A stretch of DNA of 64,000 nucleotides from Burkholderiaceae bacterium (lineage in GTDB: Bacteria > Pseudomonadota > Gammaproteobacteria > Burkholderiales > Burkholderiaceae_C). The translations under genes were made by a program, and so were the position numbers. Each line of letters opens with the position of its first letter. Position 1 is the stretch's first letter. The DNA lies in NCBI GenBank assembly GCA_017992055.1, contig JAGOPK010000005.1, forward strand, positions 1 through 64,000, written 5' to 3'. Below the pieces are notes generated by a model. It was not told where the DNA came from. It saw only the letters and a program-made list of their open reading frames with translations, and did no database searches. Shown piece after piece: positions 26,114 to 37,726 of the stretch.

Positions 26114-27073
26114 ATGACTTTCGACACTGAACTGCGGCCGCGGGCGGCGCTGGGCATCGACGTCGGCGGCACCAAGATCGAGGCCCAGCTGCTCGCGCCA
26201 GAGGGCGGCCAGCTGTGGCGCCGGCGCCTGGCCTCGCCCTCGCACGACTACGGTCTGATGCTGCAGGCCCTGGTCGAGCTGGTGCAGCAGGCGCGCGCGA
26301 TGGCGCCGGGCGGGCAATGCAGCATCGGCCTGGGCACGCCCGGCAGCGCCACCGCCGATGGCCGGCTGAAAAATGCCAACACCCAGTGCCTGAACGGCCG
26401 GCCGTTGGCCGCCGACCTGGCCGCCCGCCTGGGCCAGCCGGTGCGCCTGGCCAACGATGCCAACTGCCTGGCGCTGTCCGAGGCCACCGATGGCGCTGGC
26501 GCCGGCGCAGCGGTGGTGTTTGCGGCCATCCTGGGCACCGGCTGCGGCGCCGGCATCGCCGTGCACGGCCGGGTGCTGGAAGGCCCCAACCGCCTGGCCG
26601 GTGAATGGGGCCACAACCCGTTGCCCTGGGCCGGGCCCGGCGAGCCGCGGCCGGCCTGCTACTGCGGCCAGGCCGGCTGCATCGAGACCCTGCTCAGCGG
26701 CCCGGCGCTGGCCACCGGGCATGCGCGGCAGCACGGCGGGGCACTGAGCGCGGCGCAGATCGCCGCCGCCGCCGAAGCCGGCGACGCTGCGGCCCAGGCC
26801 ACGCTGGCGGCCTGGCAGCAGCGGCTGGCGCGGGCACTGGCATCGGTGATCAACCTGCTGGACCCGGAGGTCATCGTGCTCGGCGGCGGCCTGTCGGCGA
26901 TCACCTCCACCTACCAGGTGGTGCCCACGCTGTGGGGCCAGTGGGTGTTTTCGGGCGGCCTGCGCGAGCCGGTGCGCACGCGTCTGCTGCCGGCCCTGCA
27001 CGGCGACGCCTCGGGGGTGCGCGGTGCGGCCTGGCTGTGGCGCCAGCCGCCGCCGGCCGTCACATCTGCTTGA
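26114..27073 (+). CDS. ROK family sugar kinase
   Basis: Cytoplasmic ATP-dependent sugar kinase of the ROK family, 319 residues. The phosphate-binding motif GIDVGGTKIEAQLL is at the N-terminus. The catalytic Asp lies in LANDANCLALSEA, the Glu-His pair in RLAGEWGHNPL, and the zinc-binding motif is CYCGQAGCIETLLSGPAL. The second ATP-site signature is EVIVLGGGLSAI. This set fits fructokinase (Mak), N-acetylglucosamine kinase (NagK) or glucokinase-like members; NagK is a good guess from the GEWGH-CxCGxxGCxE spacing, but specificity is not proven. A GTG at 26108 is an alternative start. The 3' end overlaps the convergent LytTR regulator by 14 bp. Confidence 0.9.
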   Translation: MTFDTELRPRAALGIDVGGTKIEAQLLAPEGGQLWRRRLASPSHDYGLMLQALVELVQQARAMAPGGQCSIGLGTPGSATADGRLKNANTQCLNGRPLAADLAARLGQPVRLANDANCLALSEATDGAGAGAAVVFAAILGTGCGAGIAVHGRVLEGPNRLAGEWGHNPLPWAGPGEPRPACYCGQAGCIETLLSGPALATGHARQHGGALSAAQIAAAAEAGDAAAQATLAAWQQRLARALASVINLLDPEVIVLGGGLSAITSTYQVVPTLWGQWVFSGGLREPVRTRLLPALHGDASGVRGAAWLWRQPPPAVTSA

Positions 27074-27896
27074 ACAGGTGCAGGTAGCTGCGGCTGACCG
27101 GCAGGGTCTCGGGCCGGCCGCGCAGGTGCACGTCGGCGGTGTCGTTGGCGCCACGCACCACCTGGCTGATGGCGCGCAGGTTGACGATCACCGAGCGGTG
27201 CACCTGCACAAAGGTCTCGGGGTCCAGCTCGTCGATCAGCTCGCGGATGGGCTTGCGGATCAGCGCCTCGCCGCCGGGCCAGACCACCAGCGTGTACTTC
27301 TCGTCGGAGCGCAGGTAGATCAGCTCGTCGACCGGGATCAGGCGCACCGCATTGCCCACCGAGGCCTTGATCCAGCGCAGCCAGGGCGTGCCGCCGCCCT
27401 GGGCCGCCAGGCGCGCCGCCAGGCGGGTCAGCGCGGCCTCCACCGGATCGGCCTCGGCATCGGCGGGTGCGGCAGCCGCGGCCGGTGTCGCCGCCAGCCG
27501 CTCGCGCAGCCGGGCCACGGTGTCGGCCAGGCGGTCGCTCTCGAAGGGCTTGACCAGGTAGTCGATGGCGCCCTGCTCGAAGGCCTGCACCGCATACTGC
27601 TCGAAGGCGGTGACAAAGACCAGCTGCGGCCGCCGGCCACCGGTGCCAGGATCGCTGCCGGGGTCGGTGCCGGCCTGCACGATGGCGCGCGCCGCCTCGA
27701 TGCCGTTGAGCCCGGGCATGTGCACGTCCAGGAACACGATGTCGGGCCGCAGCTCCTCGGCCAGGGCCACGGCCTCGCGGCCGTTGCGCGCCTGGCCCAC
27801 CACCTGCAGCGCCGGCCACAGCCGCGCCAGGTGGCTGGCCAGGTGCTCGCGCAGCAGCGGCTCGTCGTCGGCGATCAGGGCTTTCACGGCAGGCAT
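27060..27896 (-). CDS. LytTR-family response regulator
   Basis: 278-residue two-component regulator. The receiver domain (about 1-125) has the acidic pair D10/D11, phosphoacceptor D57 in [10 protein letters not shown], and the conserved T/A and K positions in [25 protein letters not shown] ~40-residue Ala/Pro linker leads to a LytTR DNA-binding domain at about 175-278 ([39 protein letters not shown]). Its ATG lies 2 bp after the stop of the sensor kinase gene, so they form an operon and a cognate pair, similar to AlgR-AlgZ and YpdB-YpdA. Targets are unknown; LytTR sites are direct repeats that I could not identify here. Confidence 0.93.
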   Translation of the reverse strand: MPAVKALIADDEPLLREHLASHLARLWPALQVVGQARNGREAVALAEELRPDIVFLDVHMPGLNGIEAARAIVQAGTDPGSDPGTGGRRPQLVFVTAFEQYAVQAFEQGAIDYLVKPFESDRLADTVARLRERLAATPAAAAAPADAEADPVEAALTRLAARLAAQGGGTPWLRWIKASVGNAVRLIPVDELIYLRSDEKYTLVVWPGGEALIRKPIRELIDELDPETFVQVHRSVIVNLRAISQVVRGANDTADVHLRGRPETLPVSRSYLHLFKQM

Positions 27897-27898
27897 GC

Positions 27899-29095
27899 TC
27901 AGATTCCCGGGGGCAGATGGATCTCGGCGCACACGCCCTGCGGCGCGGCCTCGCTCAGCTCCAGGCGCGCGCCGGGGCCGTAGACGCTGGCCAGGCGCTC
28001 GCGCAGATTGGTCAGGCCGGTGCCGGGCTGCAGGCCGCGGCCGTGCGCGGCCATGCCCACGCCGCTGTCGCGCACCCACAACCGCAGGTGGCCGTCGGCG
28101 GCATCGCGGGCCACGCCGACCTCGATCTCGCCACCGTCCTCGGCCGGGTCGATGCCATGGCGCACGGCGTTTTCCACCAGGGTCAGCAAGGCCATGGCCG
28201 GAAAGCGCAGGCCGTCGGTGCCCGGCTCGGCCTGCACGTGAAAGCGCAGCCGGTCGGGCATGCGCAAGTGCATCAGCTCCAGGTAGGACTGCACCAGGGC
28301 CAGCTCGTTGCGCAGCGGCGGCGCACCGCCGTCGTGCTGCAGCCGCGGCAGGGCCGCGCGCAGGTAGGCGATCAGGCTTTTCAGCACCTCGGCGGCACGT
28401 GGCGAGCCGGTCTCCACCAGGGCCTGCACATTGGCCAGGGTGTTGAACAGGAAGTGCGGCTCGACCTGGGCCGTCAGCAGGGCCAGGCGCGCGTCCGAGG
28501 CCTGGCGGGCCAGCTCGGCGCGCTGCAGCTCCAGCTGCAGCTGCAGCGCCAGGGCCTGCGATTCACGCTCGCGCAGCAGCGCCCCCAGGCCCAGCACCAG
28601 GCCCACCAGCACCGCCGGCACCGAGATCCACAGGAAGCCGGCGATGCGCGCCTCGTTGAACAAAAAGGCCGACAGGTCGCCACCGGTGCTGACCACATAG
28701 ACCACGGCGGTGGCCGCCGGCGCGGCCAGCACCAGGGCCAGCGACTGCAGCAGCCAGCGTGGCAGCAGGCGTGCCGCGCGTCCGCTGGCCGGCCATTGGC
28801 GGTGCCAGTGGCCGGCTGCGCTGAAGGCCAGCAGCGACATCAGGGCCACGAACACGGTGCGCCCGGTCAGCTCCAGGAACGAGGGCTTGAAGATCGGGTT
28901 CAGCAGCGCCGCGCCGACCAGCGCCAGGGCCAGGGCCCAGGCCAGGGCGCGCGGGTTCAGCTCGCGCAGCCAGGCGCGCCAGCCGTCATGGCCGGCAGCG
29001 GTGCGGGGACTGGCGGCGCTGGCCGTGGCCGGCGCCGCAGCCGGGTCCGAGGGGGGCGGGCGCTGGGAGTCCATGGGATCGGAGGCGCTGGGCAT
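27899..29095 (-). CDS. LytS/AlgZ-type sensor histidine kinase
   Basis: 398-residue membrane kinase of the His_kinase (PF06580) type. After a ~40-residue Pro/Ala-rich cytosolic start come about four transmembrane helices between residues 45 and 165. A coiled segment (ERESQALALQLQLELQRAELARQ) leads into the dimerisation motif AQVEPHFLFNTLANVQALVE with phosphoacceptor H214. The ATP-binding domain shows LVENAVRHGIDP (N box) and DSGVG...GTGLTNLRERL (G boxes). Start at 29095 is chosen; ATG at 29074 is an alternative. It phosphorylates the LytTR regulator that follows. The frame is open for kilobases upstream, but that part is antisense-like noise. Confidence 0.93.
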   Translation of the reverse strand: MPSASDPMDSQRPPPSDPAAAPATASAASPRTAAGHDGWRAWLRELNPRALAWALALALVGAALLNPIFKPSFLELTGRTVFVALMSLLAFSAAGHWHRQWPASGRAARLLPRWLLQSLALVLAAPAATAVVYVVSTGGDLSAFLFNEARIAGFLWISVPAVLVGLVLGLGALLRERESQALALQLQLELQRAELARQASDARLALLTAQVEPHFLFNTLANVQALVETGSPRAAEVLKSLIAYLRAALPRLQHDGGAPPLRNELALVQSYLELMHLRMPDRLRFHVQAEPGTDGLRFPAMALLTLVENAVRHGIDPAEDGGEIEVGVARDAADGHLRLWVRDSGVGMAAHGRGLQPGTGLTNLRERLASVYGPGARLELSEAAPQGVCAEIHLPPGI

Positions 29096-29184
29096 GGCCT
29101 GACGATAGCCCGCCGCCGCCCTGGCGCCAACGCCGCGGCCGCGCCCTTGCGACGAACGGCGGCTGGCGCGGCGCCGTCGGCGGC

Positions 29185-31977
29185 TCAGCCCGGCTGGCGC
29201 AGCGTGGTGGCGGCCAGCGCGGCGCGCAGCGACTCGGCGCTGTCCTGCAGGTGCAGGCGGGTGCTCTCGCTCAGCGTGGCGCGGCGGCTGGCCTTGTCCA
29301 GCCGGTCGGCCAGGGCCGACACATGGCTGCGCAGCAGGGCGCGGGCATCGGCGCGGCTCAGGCCGGCCGGTGCCGCCACCAGCAGGGCCAGCCGTCGCGC
29401 ATGCTCGCGCTGCAGCTCGCGGCGCGGCTCGGCGATGTCGCCGCGGCCGTCCAGCTCGCTCCACACCGCGGCGTCCAGGCGCCGGTGCAGCTCGGCCAGG
29501 CGCAGCGCCTGCTCTGGCGCGTCGAGCTTGGCGGCGTTGTCCTGCAGCCGGCGCGCCAGGTCGTCGCTCATCAGCCGCGCCAGCACCGCGCGCTGCAGCT
29601 CCAGCACATTGCCGGCCAGCGAATAGTCGGTGGGCAGGTTGGCGCTGGTTTCGCTGCGCTCGAAGAAATCGGGCGCCAGGCGGCGCTGCAGCGAGGCCGG
29701 GATGACCAGGCTGTCGGCGGCCAGCACACGCTCGCCCAGCAGCTGCAGCGCGGCGCGCTGCTGCTCGGCGGGCACGGCCTGCAGCGGATCGCGGCCACCG
29801 GCGCCGGGATGGTCGCGCAGCGTGCGCAGGCCGCCGATCTGGCGCAGCAGCATGCCGGCGGCGCTGCCGGCGTCGCGCAGCGCAAAGGCCACGCTGCGGC
29901 GCAGCGCGGCCCAGTCGGCGCCCGGCGCCAGCTGGCGCGTGCGCTGGCGCTGCAGCAGCTCGGCGGCGATGTCGAAGCGGCGCCGGGCAAAGGCCAGCAC
30001 GTCGTTGCCCAGGTCGCCCTGCAGCGCCTCGGGGTCCAGGCCGATGAACACGTCCTCGTCGGTGGCGTAGTCCAGGCCGGGCTCGCTGCTGCGCGCGGCA
30101 ATCGCCGCCAGCGCCGCCGCCTCGGCCGCGGCATCCCCGGCCGGCAGCGGCTTGTAGGCGTATTCGATGGCCCAGTAGTCGTAGGGGCCGAGGGCGGCGC
30201 GGAACGGCGCGCCATGACGGGCCAGCGGCACGCCCGGCGCCGGAAGGTTGAGGCCTGGATAGTCCATCACCGAGGCGGCGATGCCATGCGCCGCGGTGAA
30301 GGCCGGATCGTCCAGCTGGGCCAGCGTGTAGGCGCGCGAGGCGCGGAAGTTGTGGCGCAGGCCCAGCGTGTGGCCGACCTCGTGCATGGCCACGCCGCGC
30401 AGGTAGTCGAGCACAAACTGCTCGGCCTCGGGGCTGGCCGGGTCGAGGTCGCCGCGCGCGGCCAGCAGGTCCAGCGCATAGTCGAGCTGCTGGCCGGCCT
30501 GGTCGGCAAACTCGCAGGCCTGGCCGTCGGCATGGCGGTGGGCGGATGCCCCGGCCGTGCCGGGCTCGGCCGGCAGCTGCATCAGCGCCGCCCAGTCGGC
30601 CGCCGAGCTGGCGCCCAGGATGCGGCTGCGCGTGCTGCGTACGCTGCGCGAGGACAGGCTCTCCATGCCGATGTCGGCATCGAGGATCTCGCCCGAGCGC
30701 GGGTCCACATGCGAGGGCCCGATGGCGCCGAAGGAGGGATCGCGGTTGACCATCCAGCGCAGCGAGGCCACGCCGGCATCCAGCGTGTCCCAGTCGGCGT
30801 CGTCGGGCTGCTGCTTGACGACCACGGCGTTTTTGAAGCCGATGCGCTCGAAGGCCTTGTTCCACTCCAGCATGCCGGCGGTCAGCGTGGCGCGGTACTT
30901 CAGCGGCACATTGCGGTCCAGCCAGAAGGTGATGGGCTTGACCGGCTCGCTCAGCTCGGCCGAGGGGTCCTTCTTCTCCAGCCGCCAGCGGTGCACGGTG
31001 CGCTGGCGCGGGCTGCGCGCCAGGTCGTCGCTGAAGTCGTCGCGGACGCTGAGGAAATAGCCGACGCGCGGATCGGCGGCGCGGCGGGCCATCGGCTGCT
31101 CGGGCAGCTTCATCAGCGAATAGTGCAGGCCGATGAACAGGCTGCGCGCATCGGGAAGGCCTTCGGGCACGCTGGGCACCGGGGCGCCGGCCGGCGCGCC
31201 CGGCGTGGGCTGGGCCAGGCTGGCGGTGGCGTAGTGCTGCTGGGTGCGCACCACCAGCAGATCCGGCCGGCCGCGCACCTCGGCCACCGACGAATGCCGG
31301 GCGTCGAAGCTGTAGCCCTGGCGGAAGCTGCGCTGCAACTGGGCGCCCAGGCCCAGCATGTCGCTGACGAACAGGCTGCCGGCGTCGATCAGGATGCTCT
31401 TGCGCTCGGGATGCGGCTGGCTGGCCACCACCGCGCTGCCCAGCAGGCTGGGCGAGATGGCCGCGGCCACCGCGCGCGCCTCGGGCGTGCCGGCGGCGGC
31501 CACCTGCTGCTGGTTGATGGCCAGCAGCTGCACCTGGTTGTGCACGCGGCGGAACTGCACCAGGCGCGGGCTGGCCAGCATCAGGCCGCCAAAGATGCGC
31601 GCCTCGCCGATGCCGCTGGCCAGCTTGGGCGACAGGAAAAACGGCTGCTCCAGGTCTTCGGGCCGCAGCTCCAGCCACAGCTTGTCGTCCTTGCGCCAGG
31701 CGCTGAACAGCGCCTTGATCTCCTGCGCGTCCTTGACCACCACGGCAAAGGCCGGCGGCTGGCCGGGGGCCGGCGGCGGCGTTGCACCGGGTGCGGCGGC
31801 GGCTGGCGGGGTGGCGGCCCGGCCCGCCGGTGCTGCCGAGGCGGCGGCCGGGGCGTTGGCGGCAGTTGCCGTGGCCGGCGCCGCAGGTGCCGGCGTGCCG
31901 GCCAGTTGCGCGCAGCCGGCCAGGGCCAGCGCCAGGGTGGATGCAATGGCGGTGGCGGTGGCGCGCGGCAGCGGCAT
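29185..31977 (-). CDS. Secreted zinc-dependent metalloprotease lipoprotein (DUF5117/DUF4953-type)
   Basis: 930-residue putative lipoprotein. The signal ends in the lipobox LALAGC (Cys at about residue 22), followed by an Ala/Pro-rich linker of about 50 residues. The body matches the large zinc-dependent metalloprotease family with DUF5117 and DUF4953 regions: FERIGFKNAVVVKQQPDDADWD and the metzincin-type zinc motif HEVGHTLGLRHNF, with H532, E533, H536 and H542 all present. PFRAALGPYDYWAIEYAYKP follows. The C-terminal 250 residues are helical. It is probably anchored in the outer membrane or periplasmic face; substrates are unknown. It lies 32 bp after ettA on the same strand and 90 bp before the sensor kinase. 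Confidence 0.9.
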   Translation of the reverse strand: MPLPRATATAIASTLALALAGCAQLAGTPAPAAPATATAANAPAAASAAPAGRAATPPAAAAPGATPPPAPGQPPAFAVVVKDAQEIKALFSAWRKDDKLWLELRPEDLEQPFFLSPKLASGIGEARIFGGLMLASPRLVQFRRVHNQVQLLAINQQQVAAAGTPEARAVAAAISPSLLGSAVVASQPHPERKSILIDAGSLFVSDMLGLGAQLQRSFRQGYSFDARHSSVAEVRGRPDLLVVRTQQHYATASLAQPTPGAPAGAPVPSVPEGLPDARSLFIGLHYSLMKLPEQPMARRAADPRVGYFLSVRDDFSDDLARSPRQRTVHRWRLEKKDPSAELSEPVKPITFWLDRNVPLKYRATLTAGMLEWNKAFERIGFKNAVVVKQQPDDADWDTLDAGVASLRWMVNRDPSFGAIGPSHVDPRSGEILDADIGMESLSSRSVRSTRSRILGASSAADWAALMQLPAEPGTAGASAHRHADGQACEFADQAGQQLDYALDLLAARGDLDPASPEAEQFVLDYLRGVAMHEVGHTLGLRHNFRASRAYTLAQLDDPAFTAAHGIAASVMDYPGLNLPAPGVPLARHGAPFRAALGPYDYWAIEYAYKPLPAGDAAAEAAALAAIAARSSEPGLDYATDEDVFIGLDPEALQGDLGNDVLAFARRRFDIAAELLQRQRTRQLAPGADWAALRRSVAFALRDAGSAAGMLLRQIGGLRTLRDHPGAGGRDPLQAVPAEQQRAALQLLGERVLAADSLVIPASLQRRLAPDFFERSETSANLPTDYSLAGNVLELQRAVLARLMSDDLARRLQDNAAKLDAPEQALRLAELHRRLDAAVWSELDGRGDIAEPRRELQREHARRLALLVAAPAGLSRADARALLRSHVSALADRLDKASRRATLSESTRLHLQDSAESLRAALAATTLRQPG

Positions 31978-32009
31978 GGTTGGCGGTGGCAGCAGTACTA
32001 GTAGTGGGT

Positions 32010-33671
<1,662 letters not shown>

Positions 33672-33762
33672 GGTGTGTGGGGGTCCGTGCAGGCGAGGAG
33701 ATCGCGACGCGCGCGCGGCTGTCGCCGCGCGCCAAACCGCCGATTATCCCTGCGCCGCGGTT

Positions 33763-34656
33763 TCAGCCCGCCGGCGCCAGCTTGTCCTGGGTGCGCAGCT
33801 CGAAGTCGCTGGCCTCGTGGCGCTCGTGCAGCTGTTCGTGCAGCGGGCCCCAGGCGCGGTTGACGATGCGGCCACGCTGCACCGCCGGCCGCGCGGCGAC
33901 CTGCTCGGCCCAGCGCCGCACATGGCGGTAGCTGCCCACGTCGAGGAACTCGCCGGCGCCGTACAGCTGGCCCAGCACCAGGGCGCCATACCAGGGCCAG
34001 ATGGCCATGTCGGCCACGCTGTAGTCGGCGCCGGCCACGTGCTCGCGCGTGGCCAGCAACTGGTCCAGCACATCCAGCTGGCGCTTGCTTTCCATCGCAT
34101 AGCGGTCGATGGCGTATTCGATCTTGCTCGGCGCGTAGGCGTAGAAGTGGCCGAAGCCGCCGCCCAGGAAGGGCGCGCTGCCCATCTGCCAGAACAGCCA
34201 GCTCAGCGTCTCGGCGCGGGCGGCGGGCTGGTCGGTGCCGGGCAGGAAGGCGCCGAACTTCTCGGCCAGGTGCATCAGGATGGCGCCGGACTCGAACACG
34301 CGGATGGTCTGCGGGCCGCTGCGGTCCAGCAGGGCCGGGATCTTGCTGTTCGGGTTGATGGCCACGAAGCCGCTGCCGAACTGCTCGCCCTGCTGGATGC
34401 GCACCAGCCAGGCGTCGTATTCGGCGCCGCTGTGACCCAGGGCCAGCAGTTCCTCCAGCATCACCGTGACCTTGATGCCGTTGGGCGTGCCCAGCGAATA
34501 CAGCTGCAGCGGATGGCGGCCCACCGGCAGCTCGCGCTCGTGGGTGGCGCCGGCCACCGGCCGGTTGATGCTGGCGAACTGGCCGCCGTTGGCCTGGTTC
34601 CAGGTCCAGACGCGGGGCGGGGTGTAGGGGGTGGGGGTGGAGGGGGTGTCGCTCAT
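33763..34656 (-). CDS. yghU: Glutathione S-transferase-like disulfide-bond oxidoreductase (YghU)
   Basis: 297-residue GST-fold protein of the YghU/Nu-class, longer than ordinary GSTs. The N-terminal extension [29 protein letters not shown] is diagnostic. The thioredoxin-like domain contains [16 protein letters not shown] and [12 protein letters not shown], then [14 protein letters not shown]; the all-helical C-domain follows. These enzymes reduce disulfides of glutathione conjugates and organic hydroperoxides using two bound glutathiones. The start at 34656 (MSDTPS) is preferred over 34719. The upstream gene on the other strand begins 101 bp away. Confidence 0.93.
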   Translation of the reverse strand: MSDTPSTPTPYTPPRVWTWNQANGGQFASINRPVAGATHERELPVGRHPLQLYSLGTPNGIKVTVMLEELLALGHSGAEYDAWLVRIQQGEQFGSGFVAINPNSKIPALLDRSGPQTIRVFESGAILMHLAEKFGAFLPGTDQPAARAETLSWLFWQMGSAPFLGGGFGHFYAYAPSKIEYAIDRYAMESKRQLDVLDQLLATREHVAGADYSVADMAIWPWYGALVLGQLYGAGEFLDVGSYRHVRRWAEQVAARPAVQRGRIVNRAWGPLHEQLHERHEASDFELRTQDKLAPAG

Positions 34657-34757
34657 GGGGCGCAACGGTAGCGCCAGCGCGGCGGGCGCATGCGGCGCAG
34701 GGCCAAAGCAGGCCGGCACTACACTGGCCGGTGTTTCCGTCAGCCCCTGCCACCGCC

Positions 34758-35168
34758 ATGTCCAGCGCCACCAAGCCCCAGCCCACGGCCCTCACCGTGC
34801 ACCAGCAGTCGCGGGTGCTGGAGATCGGTTTCGACGATGGCGCGCTGTTCCGCATCCCGTTCGAGCTGCTGCGCGTGTATTCGCCGTCGGCCGAGGTGCA
34901 GGGCCATGGCCCGGGCCAGGAGGTGCTGCAGCACGGCAAGCGCGAGGTCGGCATCAGCGCCATCGAGGCGGTGGGCCACTATGCGGTGCAGCCCAGCTTC
35001 AGCGACGGCCACGACTCCGGCATCTTCAGCTGGGACTACCTCTACAAGCTGGGCCGCGACCAGGACGCGCTGTGGCAGCGCTATCTGGAACGCCTGGCCG
35101 AGGCCGGCGTGGACCGCGATGCGCCGATGCCCGACAAGTCCGCCGGCGCCTGCGGCCACCACCACTGA
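34758..35168 (+). CDS. DUF971 domain-containing protein
   Basis: 136-residue small protein with a single DUF971 (GBBH-like) domain at about residues 12-115: [34 protein letters not shown], then [34 protein letters not shown]. This fold also occurs at the N-terminus of gamma-butyrobetaine hydroxylase and is linked to iron-sulfur or metal-related proteins. The C-terminus GACGHHH is Cys/His-rich and might bind metal. The gene precedes ubiE by 23 bp on the same strand, a pairing frequent in Betaproteobacteria, so a link to ubiquinone synthesis is plausible but unproven. A GTG at 34731 is an alternative start. Confidence 0.88.
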   Translation: MSSATKPQPTALTVHQQSRVLEIGFDDGALFRIPFELLRVYSPSAEVQGHGPGQEVLQHGKREVGISAIEAVGHYAVQPSFSDGHDSGIFSWDYLYKLGRDQDALWQRYLERLAEAGVDRDAPMPDKSAGACGHHH

Positions 35169-35191
35169 TCCGGCGGCACAGGAGCGCAAGC

Positions 35192-35923
35192 ATGGCCCAG
35201 ACCCATTTTGGCTACGAGACCGTCGACGAGGGCGAAAAGGCGCGGCGCGTGCGCGGCGTGTTCGACTCGGTGGCCAAGAACTACGACCTGATGAACGACC
35301 TGATGTCCATGGGTCTGCACCGGGCGTGGAAGGCCTACACCGTGGCCGTGGCCAACCTGAAGCCCGGCGACCGCGTGCTGGACATCGCCGCCGGCACCGG
35401 CGACCTGACGCGTGCCTTTGCGCGCAAGGTCGGCGACAGCGGCCAGGTGCTGCACACCGACATCAACGAGGCCATGCTGCGCGTCGGCCGCGACCGGCTG
35501 ATGGACGAGGGACTGGCCCTGCCGACCCTGGTCTGCGATGCCGAGCAGCTGCCGCTGCCCGCGGACCATTTCGACCTGGTCAGCGTGGCCTTCGGCCTGC
35601 GCAACATGACGCACAAGGACCGGGCGCTGGCCGAGATGTGCCGCGTGCTCAAGCCCGGCGGCCGGCTGCTGGTGCTGGAGTTCAGCAAGGTCGCCGCGCC
35701 GCTGCAAAAGCCCTACGACCTGTACTCGTTCAAGCTGCTGCCGCTGATGGGCAAACTGGTGGCCGGCGATGCCGACAGCTACAAGTACCTGGCCGAATCC
35801 ATCCGCATGCACCCCGGCCAGGCCGAGCTGAAAGCGATGATGAAGGCCGCCGGCTTCGGCCATGTGGACGTGCACAACCTGACCGGCGGCGTGGTCGCGC
35901 TGCACGTCGGCATCAAGTGCTGA
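35192..35923 (+). CDS. ubiE: Demethylmenaquinone/ubiquinone C-methyltransferase UbiE
   Basis: SAM-dependent class I methyltransferase of 243 residues that methylates 2-polyprenyl-6-methoxy-1,4-benzoquinol (and demethylmenaquinol where present). The UbiE N-terminus [17 protein letters not shown] and [25 protein letters not shown] are characteristic. SAM-binding motif I is [16 protein letters not shown] near residue 65, the post-motif is HTDINEAML, and the family signature is [16 protein letters not shown]. It ends with [12 protein letters not shown]. The ribosome-binding site GGAGCG precedes ATG at 35192. Peripheral to the inner membrane within the ubiquinone synthesis complex. Confidence 0.97.
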   Translation: MAQTHFGYETVDEGEKARRVRGVFDSVAKNYDLMNDLMSMGLHRAWKAYTVAVANLKPGDRVLDIAAGTGDLTRAFARKVGDSGQVLHTDINEAMLRVGRDRLMDEGLALPTLVCDAEQLPLPADHFDLVSVAFGLRNMTHKDRALAEMCRVLKPGGRLLVLEFSKVAAPLQKPYDLYSFKLLPLMGKLVAGDADSYKYLAESIRMHPGQAELKAMMKAAGFGHVDVHNLTGGVVALHVGIKC

Positions 35924-35927
35924 GGCC

Positions 35928-35971
35928 GGCGCGCTGAGCGCGCCGCGGCCCTGGATCAGGCGGCCAGGGCC
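35928..35971. terminator. Two perfect inverted repeats between convergent ubiE and MCP genes
   Basis: GGCGCGC-TGA-GCGCGCC (35928-35944) and GGCCCTGG-N9-CCAGGGCC (35947-35971) are adjacent perfect hairpins; the second spans the MCP stop codon. No T-tracts follow. Likely transcription barriers for both convergent genes. Confidence 0.45.
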
Positions 35972-37545
35972 GCCCGGTCCAGCTTGAAGACGCGCACCAT
36001 CTCGGTCAGCGCGGCGGCCTGGCGCTGCAGGCTGTCGGTGGCCGCGGCGCTTTCCTGCACCAGGGCCGCGTTCTGCTGCGTGGTCTGGTCCAGCACCTGA
36101 ACGGCCTGGCTGATCTGGGTGATGCCGCCGGTCTGCTCGGAGCTGGCGCTGCTGATCTCGCCGATCAGCTCGGCCACGCTGCGCACCTGGGCCACGATGT
36201 CGCCCATGCCGGCGCCGGCCTCGGCCACCAGGCGCGAGCCGGCGGCCACGCGGTCCACGCTGTCGGTGATCAGGCCCTTGATCTCGCGCGCCGCGGTGGC
36301 GCTGCGCTGGGCCAGGCTGCGCACCTCGCCGGCCACCACGGCAAAGCCGCGGCCCTGCTCGCCGGCGCGCGCGGCCTCGACCGCCGCATTCAGCGCCAGG
36401 ATGTTGGTCTGGAAGGCGATGCCGTCGATGGTGCCGATGATGTCGGCGATCTTCTTCGAGCTGGCGCTGATCTGCTCCATCGTCGCCACCACCTGGCCGA
36501 CCACCGCGCCACCCTGGCTGGCGGCGGCGCTGGCCGAGCTGGCCAGCTGCGTGGCCTGGCGCGCGGTGTCGGCGTTGTGCCGCACCGTGGTGTTGAGCTC
36601 TTCCATCGAGGCCGCGGTCTGCTCCAGGCTGGAGGCCTGCTCCTCGGTGCGCTGCGACAGGTCGGCATTGCCGGTGGCGATCTGCGTGGAGCCGGTGGCG
36701 ATCGAGTCCGAGGCCTGGCGCACCCGGCTGACGACGACGGCCAGGTCGCTCTGCATGCGGCCCAGCGAGGCCAGCACGCTGTGCTCGGGCGCCTGGCCGG
36801 CGCCGGACACCGGCTGCAGATCGCCGGCGGCCACACGCTCGGCGGCGGCGCTGAGGTCCACCGGCTCGGCGCCCAGCGAGGCCAGCAGGCCGCGGGTGAT
36901 GGTCCAGGCCATCAGCAGGGCCAGCGCGATGGCCAGGGCGCAGCCGCCCAGCATCAGGTTGCGGTTCAGCGTGTAGTGGGCCTCGGCCAGGCGCACGTCG
37001 TCGGCGGCGCGGGTGGCGGCATGGGCCTGGTAGTCGGCGGCGCTGCCCAGCAGCTGGGCCAGCAGCGGCCGGCACTCGGCGTTCATGCGCGCGACGGCCG
37101 GTTCACGCTGCTCGGCCAGGGCCAGGCGCACGATGTCCAGCGCCAGCGGGCCGTAGCGCGATTCCACCTGCTCGATGCGCGCCAGCAGCTCGCGCTCGCG
37201 GGCGTCGACGCGGCTGCCGGCCTGGGCCAGCGCCGCGCGCAGCTCGGTCAGGCTGGCCGTCACCTTGCCGTGCGCGGCCGCCACGGCGGCCTGCTCGGCC
37301 TGGCGTTCGGCCGCCGTGCCCACCAGCACCATGTTGCGCGCGCCGATGGCCCGGGCATTGGCCGCATCGATCAGCCGGTTGGCCAGCATGGCGCGGCGGT
37401 TGCTCTCGCCGACGAAGCTGGCGAAGTCGTCGTGGCCCTGGCCCATGGCGCGCATGCCGAGCAGGGCCACGCACAGCACCAGCAGGGCCAGGCCGCTGAA
37501 GGCGACGGTCAATTGGGTCCTGACGGACAGGTGGCTGAGCTTCAA
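35956..37545 (-). CDS. Methyl-accepting chemotaxis protein
   Basis: 529-residue chemoreceptor with TM1 at about 10-30, a helical periplasmic sensor at 31-190, TM2 at about 191-211, HAMP, and a long signalling hairpin. The conserved tip is [37 protein letters not shown], the same length class as the MCP at 24-26 kb. The sensor has four-helix-bundle features ([28 protein letters not shown]) typical of Tar-like 4HB_MCP domains. It ends in [11 protein letters not shown] without a pentapeptide docking motif. It stands alone, convergent with ubiE. Confidence 0.95.
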   Translation of the reverse strand: MKLSHLSVRTQLTVAFSGLALLVLCVALLGMRAMGQGHDDFASFVGESNRRAMLANRLIDAANARAIGARNMVLVGTAAERQAEQAAVAAAHGKVTASLTELRAALAQAGSRVDARERELLARIEQVESRYGPLALDIVRLALAEQREPAVARMNAECRPLLAQLLGSAADYQAHAATRAADDVRLAEAHYTLNRNLMLGGCALAIALALLMAWTITRGLLASLGAEPVDLSAAAERVAAGDLQPVSGAGQAPEHSVLASLGRMQSDLAVVVSRVRQASDSIATGSTQIATGNADLSQRTEEQASSLEQTAASMEELNTTVRHNADTARQATQLASSASAAASQGGAVVGQVVATMEQISASSKKIADIIGTIDGIAFQTNILALNAAVEAARAGEQGRGFAVVAGEVRSLAQRSATAAREIKGLITDSVDRVAAGSRLVAEAGAGMGDIVAQVRSVAELIGEISSASSEQTGGITQISQAVQVLDQTTQQNAALVQESAAATDSLQRQAAALTEMVRVFKLDRAALAA

Positions 37546-37726
37546 GGGGCACTCCAGGGCGGTGGCAGGCGGTGCAGGGCTGACGGTTTATCGGCGCAGT
37601 TGTTCACGGCTTGAGCCGCGGCCCGGCTGCAGACGCCGGCGGCGGCGGGTGTTCCGTGCTTGGCACCGATGCTGCATCGCCGGTGGGTGACCGCTAACAT
37701 GCGGGCCAACGCAAGCCCGGCCTCCG

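Noticed and set aside
29251-32001. 916-codon plus-strand open frame opposite the metalloprotease
   Set aside because: No motifs; the minus frame has a metzincin site.
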